A stretch of 64,000 bases of DNA from [Clostridium] colinum (lineage in GTDB: Bacteria > Bacillota > Clostridia > Lachnospirales > CAG-274): NCBI RefSeq assembly GCF_940677205.1, contig NZ_OW712331.1, positions 1,922,001-1,986,000 on the forward strand, given 5' to 3'. A program made the position numbers and the translations under genes. Under the pieces are notes generated by a model, which saw nothing but the letters and a program-made list of their open reading frames with translations, searched no databases and was not told the origin of the DNA. This document shows positions 5,963-15,164 of this stretch, piece by piece (positions within the stretch are counted from its first letter, which is position 1; each line of letters opens with the position of its first letter).

Positions 5963-8204
5963 TAGCTAATTTTAATTTATGTGAAAAAGCACTTATAATA
6001 TCATCAACATTATTAGGATTATATACATTTACCGTAATATTTATATTGTTACTGTTATTTTTATCAAGTAACTTTTGTGATTTATCAGGGGGTATAACTT
6101 TAGTACCATTAGGAAGGTCAAGGATTTCTCCTCTACCACCTTCATTAATCATAGCAGGCCCGCCTCTATGATAACTTGTACCTGTTGCATAGTTTGGCAT
6201 TTTTAAAGGTATAGTAGGAATATCAAAGCCGTACGATTTACCACCTATAATAGGTACCCAGTCAGGTACATTTATTTTCAAACCATTAATTTTCTCTATT
6301 ACCCCGTTTATTCCTTTTGCAAAAAAATTAAATACCCCTTGAAAAATTTGTTTAATAAAGTTTCCTGCTGTTGAGCACCCATTTTTTAATGATTCCCAAA
6401 ATTTTATGGCATATTCTTTAAGTTCCAAAAATTTTTGTTTAATTTCATCTATCTTTATTTGTAATTTATCCCAATTTTTAATAAGTATCATTACTAAAAC
6501 TATAATAGCTGTAATAACAATTCCCATAAAATTTGCTTTACTTATAGTATTAAATAGTTTTTGTGCTCCAGTTAAAAGGTTTACTTTTTTAGTTAAAATA
6601 GATACTACGGTTGATAAAAATATTTTGGCTTTAGCAACACCCATAGTTAATGCTTGCCATTTAGCAAAAAATAATGATTTTGTAGCTATAATACTATTCC
6701 AAATTACTGTTTTCTTTTGCCAAAGTGTTAATATAGATAAACTTATTATAATACCTTGTATTGCAGGTATTATAAGCCTATTTATTATTTCACTATGTTC
6801 CTTCAAAAATTTATTTACTTTATTCCAATTTAAAATAAGTGCTACAATAGCACCAACAATAACGCCTATAACAAGTACCCAAGGGTTAGACCAAGCAGTT
6901 TTGTTAAATATTTTAGCAACAGTATTTACTATAGCTTGTTTTTTAGCCATTAAATCAAGTGCTATACTTGTTATATTAGATACTATACCCCAAGTTTTAA
7001 CACCAGCTACTATACCTCCTACTATAGGCAATATCCAATTTAAGCTATCTAAAAAGCCTAAAACAAGATTAATAGCAGTTGGTATAAAATCTATTACATT
7101 TTTAAATATATTACCTAGCTTTTCTTTTATATTGTCAATAGTACCGTCCGCTTTCCACTCTGCAAACTTTTCTTTAACAATATCTACTAAGCCTCCAATA
7201 TATTCAAAAACATCTTTTGCCCTAGCTAAAAAGCTATCAAATTTAGCCGATATTTTTTCAATAGTACCGTCTTGTTGCCATTGTATCATTTTATTAGCAA
7301 CTTTTTCTACTATTCCTCTAAAACTATCAAGTAAAGACCCTGTACGAACCATACCATCGTCTGTTACACCTACTATTTTAGCCATTGAGTTTTTAAAAAC
7401 TCCTGTAACAGTAGACCACATACCCTTTGTAGTTTTAGAAAGACTTTCTGCACCACCTTTATATCGTTTTTCCATTTCAGTAAATAAAAGTTCTGTTAAT
7501 GCTAGTTGGTCCATTACTTGGCCTTTATTATTAAATACATTTCCAGATGTATCTAAATCTTCTAAAGTTTTTTTAGAAAGGCCAAATTCTTTTAGTCTTT
7601 CAAACTCTCCACTAGCTACTGCATCAATAACTGCCTCAACAGCTTGTATCATATCTTTAGATGTAGCCCCTGCCATATCTGCCGTTATACTAAGCCATTT
7701 TTTAGCCGATAGCCCCATACTTTCAAATTTAGCAGTAGCTTCTATTATCTGTCCAGTTTCAAATGGTGTTTTATTAGCAAAAGAAATTGCATCACGCATT
7801 AGTTGACTAGCTTTTTGTGTGTCTTTTGTAGCAGTTATCAATTGTACTTTGTAGGTTTCATAATCCATACCTTCAAAGATGCCTGCCCCTAAGCTAGCCA
7901 CACCTAAAGTTCCACCTAAAAAACTAAACTTTTTTAACATATCCATACCTTTTTGTAAACCACGATAAGATATGCTAGCTAAAGACTTTGTTATATCTGT
8001 TGCTAATTGCTTAAAGTTCTTTTTTATTCTTTTTAAATCTTTAGCTATACTATTTTCAGCTTTTTTTACCATTTTTTTAAATTTTTCGTGATTTTTCGAA
8101 GTCGTGTCTGTAAAATCTTTCACGGTTGCTTTAGCATCTTTTAAAGGTTTAGAAAAGTTATCTTTTAATCTTAAAACTGTTTGTATAACTCTAGACTTGC
8201 CCAT
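5949..8204 (-). CDS. Tail tape measure protein
   Basis: 751 residues. It has an N-terminal helical segment, the conserved YETYKVQLITATKDTQKASQ and MAGATSKDMIQAVEAVIDAV region of phage tape measure (TP901-type core, about 120-210), several hydrophobic membrane-spanning segments at about 380-590, and a C-terminal GGPAMINEGGRGEILDLPNG motif common in these proteins. It fixes tail length and helps DNA delivery. It follows the frameshifted chaperone gene, as in most tailed phages. Confidence 0.9.
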   Translation of the reverse strand: MGKSRVIQTVLRLKDNFSKPLKDAKATVKDFTDTTSKNHEKFKKMVKKAENSIAKDLKRIKKNFKQLATDITKSLASISYRGLQKGMDMLKKFSFLGGTLGVASLGAGIFEGMDYETYKVQLITATKDTQKASQLMRDAISFANKTPFETGQIIEATAKFESMGLSAKKWLSITADMAGATSKDMIQAVEAVIDAVASGEFERLKEFGLSKKTLEDLDTSGNVFNNKGQVMDQLALTELLFTEMEKRYKGGAESLSKTTKGMWSTVTGVFKNSMAKIVGVTDDGMVRTGSLLDSFRGIVEKVANKMIQWQQDGTIEKISAKFDSFLARAKDVFEYIGGLVDIVKEKFAEWKADGTIDNIKEKLGNIFKNVIDFIPTAINLVLGFLDSLNWILPIVGGIVAGVKTWGIVSNITSIALDLMAKKQAIVNTVAKIFNKTAWSNPWVLVIGVIVGAIVALILNWNKVNKFLKEHSEIINRLIIPAIQGIIISLSILTLWQKKTVIWNSIIATKSLFFAKWQALTMGVAKAKIFLSTVVSILTKKVNLLTGAQKLFNTISKANFMGIVITAIIVLVMILIKNWDKLQIKIDEIKQKFLELKEYAIKFWESLKNGCSTAGNFIKQIFQGVFNFFAKGINGVIEKINGLKINVPDWVPIIGGKSYGFDIPTIPLKMPNYATGTSYHRGGPAMINEGGRGEILDLPNGTKVIPPDKSQKLLDKNNSNNINITVNVYNPNNVDDIISAFSHKLKLAIENI

Positions 8205-8233
8205 AAAACACCTCCTTTCTTAAAATTTTTATA

Positions 8234-8799
8234 CTATTTATTATTATCTACTCCCCATTTTTTAGCCTCTAATTCTAATTCTCTTATCATCGTTTGCTTA
8301 AAAAATATTTTTTCTACAAAAGATAGATTTAATAAATAATCTAACTGATGACCCTTTGCAACAAAGTAACTATACATTGCAAATTCGCCATCAGTTTCAA
8401 TTAGTTTTTTATTTCATCATCAACAGACGTTTGTGTCTTATCCGTCATACCGTGTAGGTCCATAATATGTGTGTATATTTTTTCCATTTCATCAAAATCA
8501 AACAACTCTCCTACAACTTCATAAGGTGTAGGTACGTTTAACTGCTCTTTTAAATTTCTTTCTTGTAATATAGGCACACTTTTATATATAGTTTCACACA
8601 TCATATCATAACTAGATGTTGCTTCTGCATCATTATCTTTATACTTGTCAATTATTTCTAATATCTTTCTAGTTTTTATTTTTACTATTGGTATGCTACT
8701 ATTAAGACTATCTATATCTAGTGTAGATAACCCCATTTTGTCTTGCCTACTTTTTCTATCTAATAAAGTTTCTAGTGTTAATTTTTTAAAATCTCCCAT
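8234..8799 (-). CDS. Tail assembly chaperone, -1 frameshift product (about 188 aa)
   Basis: The 132-residue upstream frame ends ...SVDDEIKN at 8401. Its last codons contain A-AAA-AAC (8410-8404), a canonical -1 slippery heptamer, directly before TAA. After a -1 shift the frame continues KLIETDGEFAMYSYFVAK and ends ELEAKKWGVDNNK at 8234, adding 56 residues. The second frame has no start codon or ribosome-binding site of its own. The layout equals lambda gpG/gpGT and P2 E/E': a chaperone pair made by frameshifting just before the tape-measure gene. Confidence 0.8.
8401..8799 (-). CDS. Tail assembly chaperone, short form (XkdN-like)
   Basis: 132 residues (MGDFKKLTLETLLDRKSRQD...) in the place of XkdN between tail tube and tape measure. 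It is the unshifted product and is expected to be the major form that binds the tape measure protein during tail assembly. It has a normal ATG with AGGAGG upstream. Confidence 0.8.
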   Translation of the reverse strand: MGDFKKLTLETLLDRKSRQDKMGLSTLDIDSLNSSIPIVKIKTRKILEIIDKYKDNDAEATSSYDMMCETIYKSVPILQERNLKEQLNVPTPYEVVGELFDFDEMEKIYTHIMDLHGMTDKTQTSVDDEIKN

Positions 8800-8809
8800 A
8801 AATTACCTC

Positions 8810-9238
8810 CTAAATACTATCAATTAAGTTATAATCTTCAAAGCTAAAAGGTACTTCCTCTTCCATTTTAGTTTTTACCTCAAAATTGAGTAACATAAAT
8901 TCACTAAATGTTACATCTAATATTTCAACTCTTTCTGCCCCTAGGGCCTGAGGGTCTGCAAGTTTACCTACAAGTTTTATTTCTGGCATAGTACCTTTTT
9001 TAAAAGCCTCTGCAAGCATTTTAGTAACTGTACTATTAACTTTATTAACAGTTATAGTACCTTCCCCTGTCCAACCCATAAACTTTTTACCAGTAGTTAA
9101 TTTACCTGCCATATTTATATCTTCGAACTCACCTGTTACCTTTGCCTCAAACTTTGTAACGTGCAACCATTCTTCATCATTTACCCATACAGAACCAAAA
9201 GTACCTGCTATAACATTTTGAGAACGTAATTTTGCCAT
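8810..9238 (-). CDS. Tail tube protein, XkdM family
   Basis: 142 residues, MAKLRSQNVIAGTFGSVWVN at the start and GEFEDINMAGKLTTGKKFMG in the middle, matching the phage tail tube (XkdM/DUF2001) family. It polymerises into the inner tube of the contractile tail. It lies directly downstream of the sheath gene. Confidence 0.85.
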   Translation of the reverse strand: MAKLRSQNVIAGTFGSVWVNDEEWLHVTKFEAKVTGEFEDINMAGKLTTGKKFMGWTGEGTITVNKVNSTVTKMLAEAFKKGTMPEIKLVGKLADPQALGAERVEILDVTFSEFMLLNFEVKTKMEEEVPFSFEDYNLIDSI

Positions 9239-9254
9239 TTATTCTAACCCCTTT

Positions 9255-10415
9255 CTACATATTGACAATAAATAATAAATCTTCCATAGCATTTAAAAAT
9301 TTAACATTAGCTTGTAAATAAACATTTGTTCTAAATGTGTTATTTTTAACTTCTATATCATTCCAGTTTTGAGCCTCTATCTTTCCGTTGCTTACCCATA
9401 TTTCTCTTTGCTTTTCTGTATCTATATAAACTATGTTTTTATAGTTAGGGTCCAATACTTCTTCCCTAGCTAAATCTCTAAAATATGAATTAACTGCACT
9501 GATAAATAAAACTTGATTATCATAAGAGTTTTTGAACCTACCTAAATATACCTTTTTAAAGGTATTTATTATATCTTCATAAATTAAATCCATAGCCTCA
9601 ACAATAGCAATATATTTCATATCTTCAGTATGATTTTTATCATTTGTTTGTAAAGAGTTTACACCTCGTGATATTCTAACACCATCATCATCATTAATAA
9701 GCACTAGCTTACCTTTTCCAATAGCCTCGTTTATTTTGTCTGTATCTCCTATTTCTTGTACATTTTTTAAATCAGTTAAAACAGTGTATGTAACAGACAT
9801 ATCCATTCTACAACCTGCCAATACACCTAAAAGTCTTCCTAAATATTCATAACCTACAACAGTTGTACCATCTGTTTTTGTTACACTTTTATTAGCAAAA
9901 TTTACAATATGCATATCATCGGCTTCTGCCTTTTCTAAATCATAACAAATAGCCTTTAACCTTTTAGTCCTTGTTTTATTTTCTAGTTTTACAAAATCAG
10001 CTAATTTTTTTTGCTCTTCTTTCGTTTCACCTATATAAGCTATCCAGTTTATCTCTTTATTTATAAAAGGCTTTATATCATCAAATGCTTTTCCATTAGG
10101 TATTTTTATAACAAATAATTTTTTTATATTTGTTATAAATACATCTTCTATTATTTTGTAATTTTTATCTGTATATTCTTCTTTATTAACTTCTGTAAAA
10201 CCATTATATTCTTTTATTATTTTACTTTCTTCTGTTTCTTCTACATCAGGTAATACTTCTATTTCCTCTTCTCTAGATTTTTCTTTTTTTGCTTTAGTTT
10301 TTAGGCTTGTATTATCCTTTATAATAAGACAAGCAACTCCTCTGCTACTTCTTACAACAGCAGTATTAGCAAGCCCTTGAAATATTACTTGTACATTTGG
10401 TAACCCTATTGACAT
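9255..10415 (-). CDS. Tail sheath protein, XkdK family
   Basis: 386 residues. It starts MSIGLPNVQVIFQGLANTAV and has a charged insertion at about 40-70, an RGVNSLQTNDKNHTEDMKYI segment and a C-terminal polymerisation domain. This is the phage tail sheath family and shows that the virion is a myovirus with a contractile tail. Confidence 0.9.
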   Translation of the reverse strand: MSIGLPNVQVIFQGLANTAVVRSSRGVACLIIKDNTSLKTKAKKEKSREEEIEVLPDVEETEESKIIKEYNGFTEVNKEEYTDKNYKIIEDVFITNIKKLFVIKIPNGKAFDDIKPFINKEINWIAYIGETKEEQKKLADFVKLENKTRTKRLKAICYDLEKAEADDMHIVNFANKSVTKTDGTTVVGYEYLGRLLGVLAGCRMDMSVTYTVLTDLKNVQEIGDTDKINEAIGKGKLVLINDDDGVRISRGVNSLQTNDKNHTEDMKYIAIVEAMDLIYEDIINTFKKVYLGRFKNSYDNQVLFISAVNSYFRDLAREEVLDPNYKNIVYIDTEKQREIWVSNGKIEAQNWNDIEVKNNTFRTNVYLQANVKFLNAMEDLLFIVNM

Positions 10416-10429
10416 TTTATCAACTCCTT

Positions 10430-10852
10430 TTATTTTATAATAATATCCTCCATATAGTCTAAATTTTCTTCTATATCTTTTATTAAATTCATTTCTATAT
10501 CACAAGTTAAAGATACATAGTCATCTCCTATGTCTAAACTATCCTCATATATTTGAAAGGATATATCTTCCCCTACCCTTATAGGCTTTTCCAACAATAT
10601 ATTTTTTAGAATTTCCGAAACTCTAAAACATTCTGTTTGATTTTCTTTTTCATTTTCGCAAACATATATTATTTCTAAAACTATATATAAAGTATCTATT
10701 TTTGTACTCATTTTTTCTGTTTTTATACTATCTATTTTTATAAAAAAACAGGGTAGATTATACCCTGCATCTATATCTGTGCTATTAACATCAATATCTT
10801 CAAATTCAGACTTTATAGTATATGTTATAGCTTTTATTATACTAGCTATCAT
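10430..10852 (-). CDS. Tail terminator / completion protein
   Basis: 140 residues beginning MIASIIKAITYTIKSEFEDI. Size and position between the HK97-gp10-like gene and the sheath fit the tail-terminator family (XkdJ-like position). ATG at 10852 overlaps the upstream stop (TAATG); an in-frame TTG at 10858 is less likely. Confidence 0.65.
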   Translation of the reverse strand: MIASIIKAITYTIKSEFEDIDVNSTDIDAGYNLPCFFIKIDSIKTEKMSTKIDTLYIVLEIIYVCENEKENQTECFRVSEILKNILLEKPIRVGEDISFQIYEDSLDIGDDYVSLTCDIEMNLIKDIEENLDYMEDIIIK

Positions 10853-11289
10853 TACCAACTAAACCCTTTCTCTAATAAATCATCTACAAGATTTTCACAG
10901 TCTTTATAAAATTTATTAGCATAGTCTTTTTCAAATTTAGTTAATACTTTTTTACCTTTTGCTTTACCTATAACCTTGCCACCTTTACCTTTTTTACCAC
11001 CTCTTACAACGTCGTGTCCGTCTTCTATTAAGTGGGCGTGTGGGGCATTACTATATACCCTTACACCCCAAGTGTTATTATCATCTTTATATACTTTACC
11101 TTTTTTTATTCTGCTATGATAATTACCTGTTTTCTTCTTAACTTTAGCTCTAGCAATTTTAAGAGTTATTTTTTTAGCTTTATTACCTTGTTTATTTAAA
11201 AACTTTTTTATCTCTTTAGATGTTTCTTCATCATCTGTTTTAAATAAATCATTAGTTAAATTAGTTACTTTAAATTCATAATCTGCCAT
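10852..11289 (-). CDS. HK97 gp10-like head-tail joining protein
   Basis: 145 residues, lysine-rich, with NAPHAHLIEDGHDVVRGGKK, the characteristic motif of HK97-gp10 family tail-component proteins. ATG overlaps the previous stop by one base. Confidence 0.85.
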   Translation of the reverse strand: MADYEFKVTNLTNDLFKTDDEETSKEIKKFLNKQGNKAKKITLKIARAKVKKKTGNYHSRIKKGKVYKDDNNTWGVRVYSNAPHAHLIEDGHDVVRGGKKGKGGKVIGKAKGKKVLTKFEKDYANKFYKDCENLVDDLLEKGFSW

Positions 11290-11618
11290 TATTCAACTAC
11301 CAACTTACATATAGCTTCTATTCGGTCCTTATTTTTAAAGTTTGGTACAAAATAATCTATATTATACCTTTGATTTTTATATATAAAATACATATCCCTT
11401 GTTAAATCTTTTATACTATTTTCTCTTAATGTGAATTTAAAAGTATATTCTGCCCTGTCTGTTTCTGCTACATAATTATCTACTTTAGTAGATGTAGGCA
11501 TAATATTTACCCATACACTTTTAAACAAAGCATATTTATACTCTGTTTGACCTAAGTCATTAATAACTTTTTGCTTTTTGTATACTTCTACTTTTTTATC
11601 TAGCTTTTCTACTAACAT
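11289..11618 (-). CDS. Head-tail adaptor / head closure protein (SPP1 gp16-like)
   Basis: 109 residues. LDKKVEVYKKQKVINDLGQT, SVWVNIMPTS and FTLRENSIKDLTRDMYFIYK give the small beta-barrel head-closure protein that seals the connector after DNA packaging. It is in the correct place of the head-tail cluster. Confidence 0.8.
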   Translation of the reverse strand: MLVEKLDKKVEVYKKQKVINDLGQTEYKYALFKSVWVNIMPTSTKVDNYVAETDRAEYTFKFTLRENSIKDLTRDMYFIYKNQRYNIDYFVPNFKNKDRIEAICKLVVE

Positions 11619-11619
11619 A

Positions 11620-11892
11620 TTAATCTTCCTTTAATAGTTGTAATTGTAAAATTAAGCCATTTATTATCTTATTTGTATGTATAGCCTTATCTATTAAATA
11701 ACTTCTTCTTTCATATAAATCTGCACATATAGTATATAGTAAAACTTTAAAGCTAGGCTTATCCATATCAATATAACCAATAGCATTTTTAATATATTCT
11801 TTGCCAGCTAGTATTATTGTATTTAACAAAGAATCATCATCATCAAAATCTATTCTCAAGTAATTTTTAATTTCTTCTAATTCCTCTTGCAT
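11620..11892 (-). CDS. Head-tail connector, gp6-like/QLRG family
   Basis: 90 residues, MQEELEEIKNYLRIDFDDDD with later AGKEYIKNAIGY and LYERRSYLID, the helical fold and motifs of the HK97 gp6/YqbG-like DNA-packaging connector. It docks below the portal ring. Confidence 0.8.
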   Translation of the reverse strand: MQEELEEIKNYLRIDFDDDDSLLNTIILAGKEYIKNAIGYIDMDKPSFKVLLYTICADLYERRSYLIDKAIHTNKIINGLILQLQLLKED

Positions 11893-11911
11893 ATATAATC
11901 ATCTACCTTTT

Positions 11912-13066
11912 TTAATCTTGTTTTTTAGATGCTTTAGATATGTCAACTTCACCTTTTACTAATGCATCTTCATCTATTACTTGTACATCAAGTCTTTCTC
12001 TAACCTTAATACCAATCATATCTTTCTCCCAAAGCTCACCAGCTTCGCTTGACATTTCAATAAATAGTTTTTCATAATCAAAAAGTGTAATAAATTCTTT
12101 TAAGTTACCAACATAAAAAGGCACTTTATTTGCATTAGTTTTTATTTGTTTGTTAGAAAAAACAATAACAGGGTATTTACCAAACAATAAATAGTCAAAT
12201 TTTTGTGTAATATCTGGTTGTAAAATATATTGTCCTCTTTCATCTTTTAATTTGTCTAACCAATTAAAACCGTCTTGATTAGTTATTATTTGTGTACCAT
12301 TTAAAATAGCAGGGTCTAGTTTAGTATTAATTATATCTTTTAGGCTATCTATATTAGTAATAGCTACCTTTGAACCATCTTTTTTATCATCAATAGCTTT
12401 TAAAATAAGATTATTTCTTGTTGTGATACCTTTTTTAGCTATCCATTTAGTAATATAACCTTTAATAGATGAAAATGTAGCTTGATAAAACTCTTTTGTA
12501 GCTTTTAAAATACCCCCTAATTTTTTTAGTTTATATGATATTTTCACAAATTCTGGCTTTGGCATATCTGGAAATACTGCTTCTTCATCTACCGCCTCAA
12601 AGCCTACTGTATCTGCATTTTTTTCTATAACTCTACTACCTTCTGTTTTATCTACCTTTTCTACATTTACAAGATTTTCTAAAGACTTAGTTTCTCTTCT
12701 TAACTCTCTTACTTTTGTAGAAATATCTTGAGGTACAAGCACTCCTTCATCTTCTGTTGTTTTAAGTGCATTTAAAATATTGCTAGGTACTTCCCTTTTT
12801 AAAGCAGTATTTTTAATAGCACTTAAAAAGGCTTGCTCTTCTGTTATTTTTTCATTGTTTTGTATAGGCTCTTTATTTATTACACTGTTTTTAATATCTT
12901 CTTTATCCTCTTCTAAATCATATAAAATATCTAATTTATCTTGTAACATCACAAGCTCTTCTTTTGCTTTTCTTGCTTCTTCTACTTTATCATCTTTTAT
13001 ATAATTTTGTACCTCTTGTTTTTTAATCTTAATTCCGTCTAATAATTCTTTAATCTCTTTATTCAT
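11912..13066 (-). CDS. Major capsid protein, HK97 fold
   Basis: 384 residues. An N-terminal coiled-coil delta/scaffold domain (about 1-110, highly charged) is followed by the HK97 core: ALKTTEDEGVLVPQDISTKV, FVKISYKLKKLGGILKATKE and the C-terminal INTKLDPAILNG...ITNQDGFNWL. The head protease encoded next to it is expected to remove the delta domain during prohead maturation. Confidence 0.9.
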   Translation of the reverse strand: MNKEIKELLDGIKIKKQEVQNYIKDDKVEEARKAKEELVMLQDKLDILYDLEEDKEDIKNSVINKEPIQNNEKITEEQAFLSAIKNTALKREVPSNILNALKTTEDEGVLVPQDISTKVRELRRETKSLENLVNVEKVDKTEGSRVIEKNADTVGFEAVDEEAVFPDMPKPEFVKISYKLKKLGGILKATKEFYQATFSSIKGYITKWIAKKGITTRNNLILKAIDDKKDGSKVAITNIDSLKDIINTKLDPAILNGTQIITNQDGFNWLDKLKDERGQYILQPDITQKFDYLLFGKYPVIVFSNKQIKTNANKVPFYVGNLKEFITLFDYEKLFIEMSSEAGELWEKDMIGIKVRERLDVQVIDEDALVKGEVDISKASKKQD

Positions 13067-13076
13067 ATTTTTCCTC

Positions 13077-13838
13077 CTAAAATATACTTATTTTTTCTAA
13101 ATCATCTAATATTTTTTGTTTCTCTTCTTCTAAACTGTTGTCTGTAGCCTTGTTTTCTACACTTTTAACGCTTTCTGGTGTGTTTTTATAACTTCCAAAA
13201 TAGCTTGATACACAAGCCACCATATCATTTTTTGCCGCTAAAACTTTTATCTGAAAATAGTTTGCTATCTCTCCTCCAACAAGCCACGTTTCATTGTCCA
13301 TTAATTCTGAAATATCTTCTTGTGATGATATTGACTTATCATTAAGTTTAGCCATATATACACTTAAAATAGCTTTTTTACAGTTTTCTAAAGCATCTAT
13401 TTGCTCTTGCAAGCCTTTAGCATTATAATAGCCACATATAGCAGTTAAAGGATTATGTATCATCATCATACTATTTTCATAAGCATAAATGTCATCTCCT
13501 ACTAAAGCTATAACACTAGCTATGCTACCTGCTAAACCATCTATATATACAATTTTTCTACCCTTATAAGTTTTTAAAAGATTATATATAGCAAGACCAC
13601 CAAAAACAGAACCACCACCACTATTAATGTGTATTTCTATATTTTCACTATTTTCTAAATCTTTCAAAAAATTTACAATGTCTTTAGGACAAATATCTTC
13701 TGTTTCTTCTTCACATTTAAAAAAGCTATCCATTAATATGTCTCCATATATGTATAGCTTATTATTTTCTAGTTCTAAAGAACCTACAATATTGTTATTT
13801 TCATTTTTAAAATTAAACTTTTTAATTTGTATCACCAC
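13077..13838 (-). CDS. Head maturation protease, ClpP-like (S14)
   Basis: 253 residues. IHINSGGGSVFGGLAIYNLL, IDGLAGSIASVIALVGDD (Ser nucleophile in GLAGSIAS) and MMIHNPLTAICG (catalytic His) are the ClpP-family prohead protease motifs. Start is GTG at 13838 or 13835, overlapping the portal stop. It lies between portal and capsid as usual. Confidence 0.9.
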   Translation of the reverse strand: MVIQIKKFNFKNENNNIVGSLELENNKLYIYGDILMDSFFKCEEETEDICPKDIVNFLKDLENSENIEIHINSGGGSVFGGLAIYNLLKTYKGRKIVYIDGLAGSIASVIALVGDDIYAYENSMMMIHNPLTAICGYYNAKGLQEQIDALENCKKAILSVYMAKLNDKSISSQEDISELMDNETWLVGGEIANYFQIKVLAAKNDMVACVSSYFGSYKNTPESVKSVENKATDNSLEEEKQKILDDLEKISIF

Positions 13839-15054
13839 CTTTTTTATATTGCTGACCTACTTGTTCTATTGGTATATAATTACCATTCATCATAAGCTTG
13901 TCTCCGTGTTCTACACCGTTTAAATCTAGCTTACGTCTTGCCTCATTTGGTGTATATATTCCATTATTTACAAGTTTAGACAACATTTCTGCTTGTGTAG
14001 AGCTGTCTGTTCTTAAAAGCACCTTTTCGTTAAATTTAAAGAAATAACCCTCTTTAAGCTCTCTACTTAGCAATAATTTATAGTTTATTTCATCTTCATA
14101 TTGTTTTAAAATAAACTGTAATGTATCTACATAAAAACTAATTTGTTGTGCCTCCGAACTATTATAGCTAGACTTTGAATAGTCATTTATCATATCTGGC
14201 TTAACTCCAAAAGCACTAGCTATTTGTAGGGCAGTATATTTTCTTATTTCTAAAAACTGTGCATCGGTTAATTTTATATCCAATGGTTGTAGCCTCATAC
14301 CTGCGGGTATTGGTATAACCTTACCTGCATTTTTTATACCACTTGAAAATTCTGTAAGTCTTTTTACGAGTTGTTTTTTGGCTTTTTCATCTATATCTGG
14401 ATCTACTGTTAAAGATAATCTAGCCGATACCCCATTTTCATTAAGTTCATTTAAAAATTTTTGACTTGATAAATTTGTATTTACTGTATCTTTTAAAATT
14501 TCCCTTACAGGCTTACCTGTTATACCATCAAAAGTAGCACTTGTTTTAAAGTGTAACACCTCGTCTTGATTAAAATAATATACTTGCTTTGTTATCCAGT
14601 CGGTATATTGGTATATTAATGTTCCATTTTCCAAAACATACACGTTAACACTGTTACTATCCATTATCCAAAAGTCCTTAATTTTAACTTCTCCACCATA
14701 TTTTTTAGGTGTATATTCTTGCCTTATCCATACATAAGCATTGCCATAATGGTTACGGTTATTTTCAATGGTTGCCCAAAACATAGTAGGTGTCATAAGG
14801 TCATTAGGCTTATATTTTAATTTAAAACTTACATCTGTATCATCTGCTATAAATATGCCTTTGTCTGTTTTTTGATATAATTTTAAAGGCATTTTAGCAA
14901 GTGTTTCAGACAATAATTTTAAACAAGTAAAGTATGTAACTTCTTTGTATAAATCTTTTTCACTGTGAAAAATTTTAAGCCAATTATCATCATTGATTGG
15001 GCTATCTCTTTTAAAATTTATATTTATAAATTTATTAAATACATTTTTTAAAAT
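13822..15054 (-). CDS. Portal protein, HK97 family; apparent AUU start
   Basis: The frame gives 410 residues: the N-terminal segment LKNVFNKFININFKRD is followed by YKEVTYFTCLKLLSETLAKM, the conserved portal N-terminus, then YGNAYVWIRQ, KTSATFDGITGKPV and FGVKPDMINDYSKSSYN. GGGAGGTGAAACT leads directly into ATT at 15054 (7 nt from GGAGG), with no ATG, GTG or TTG at that place. The in-frame TTG at 14913 has no ribosome-binding site and would remove conserved residues. Portal forms the DNA channel of the capsid. Confidence 0.85.
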   Translation of the reverse strand: MLKNVFNKFININFKRDSPINDDNWLKIFHSEKDLYKEVTYFTCLKLLSETLAKMPLKLYQKTDKGIFIADDTDVSFKLKYKPNDLMTPTMFWATIENNRNHYGNAYVWIRQEYTPKKYGGEVKIKDFWIMDSNSVNVYVLENGTLIYQYTDWITKQVYYFNQDEVLHFKTSATFDGITGKPVREILKDTVNTNLSSQKFLNELNENGVSARLSLTVDPDIDEKAKKQLVKRLTEFSSGIKNAGKVIPIPAGMRLQPLDIKLTDAQFLEIRKYTALQIASAFGVKPDMINDYSKSSYNSSEAQQISFYVDTLQFILKQYEDEINYKLLLSRELKEGYFFKFNEKVLLRTDSSTQAEMLSKLVNNGIYTPNEARRKLDLNGVEHGDKLMMNGNYIPIEQVGQQYKKGGDTN

Positions 15055-15164
15055 AGTTTCACCTCCCTTTCAAATAGTTTAACAAAAAAATTTTACACAC
15101 AAACTAAAAGTTTAACTGTTGAACACTTGTGTTTAATCTATTTTTAAAGAATTTGTTAAATGCC

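Noticed and set aside
6406-7806. Long open plus-strand frame (466 codons) opposite the tape-measure gene
   Set aside because: It is an antisense shadow of a well-supported gene, has no ribosome-binding site, and its hydrophobic composition mirrors the helices coded on the other strand.
14913-14915. TTG as portal start
   Set aside because: No ribosome-binding site, and it would remove conserved N-terminal portal sequence; ATT at 15054 is preferred.
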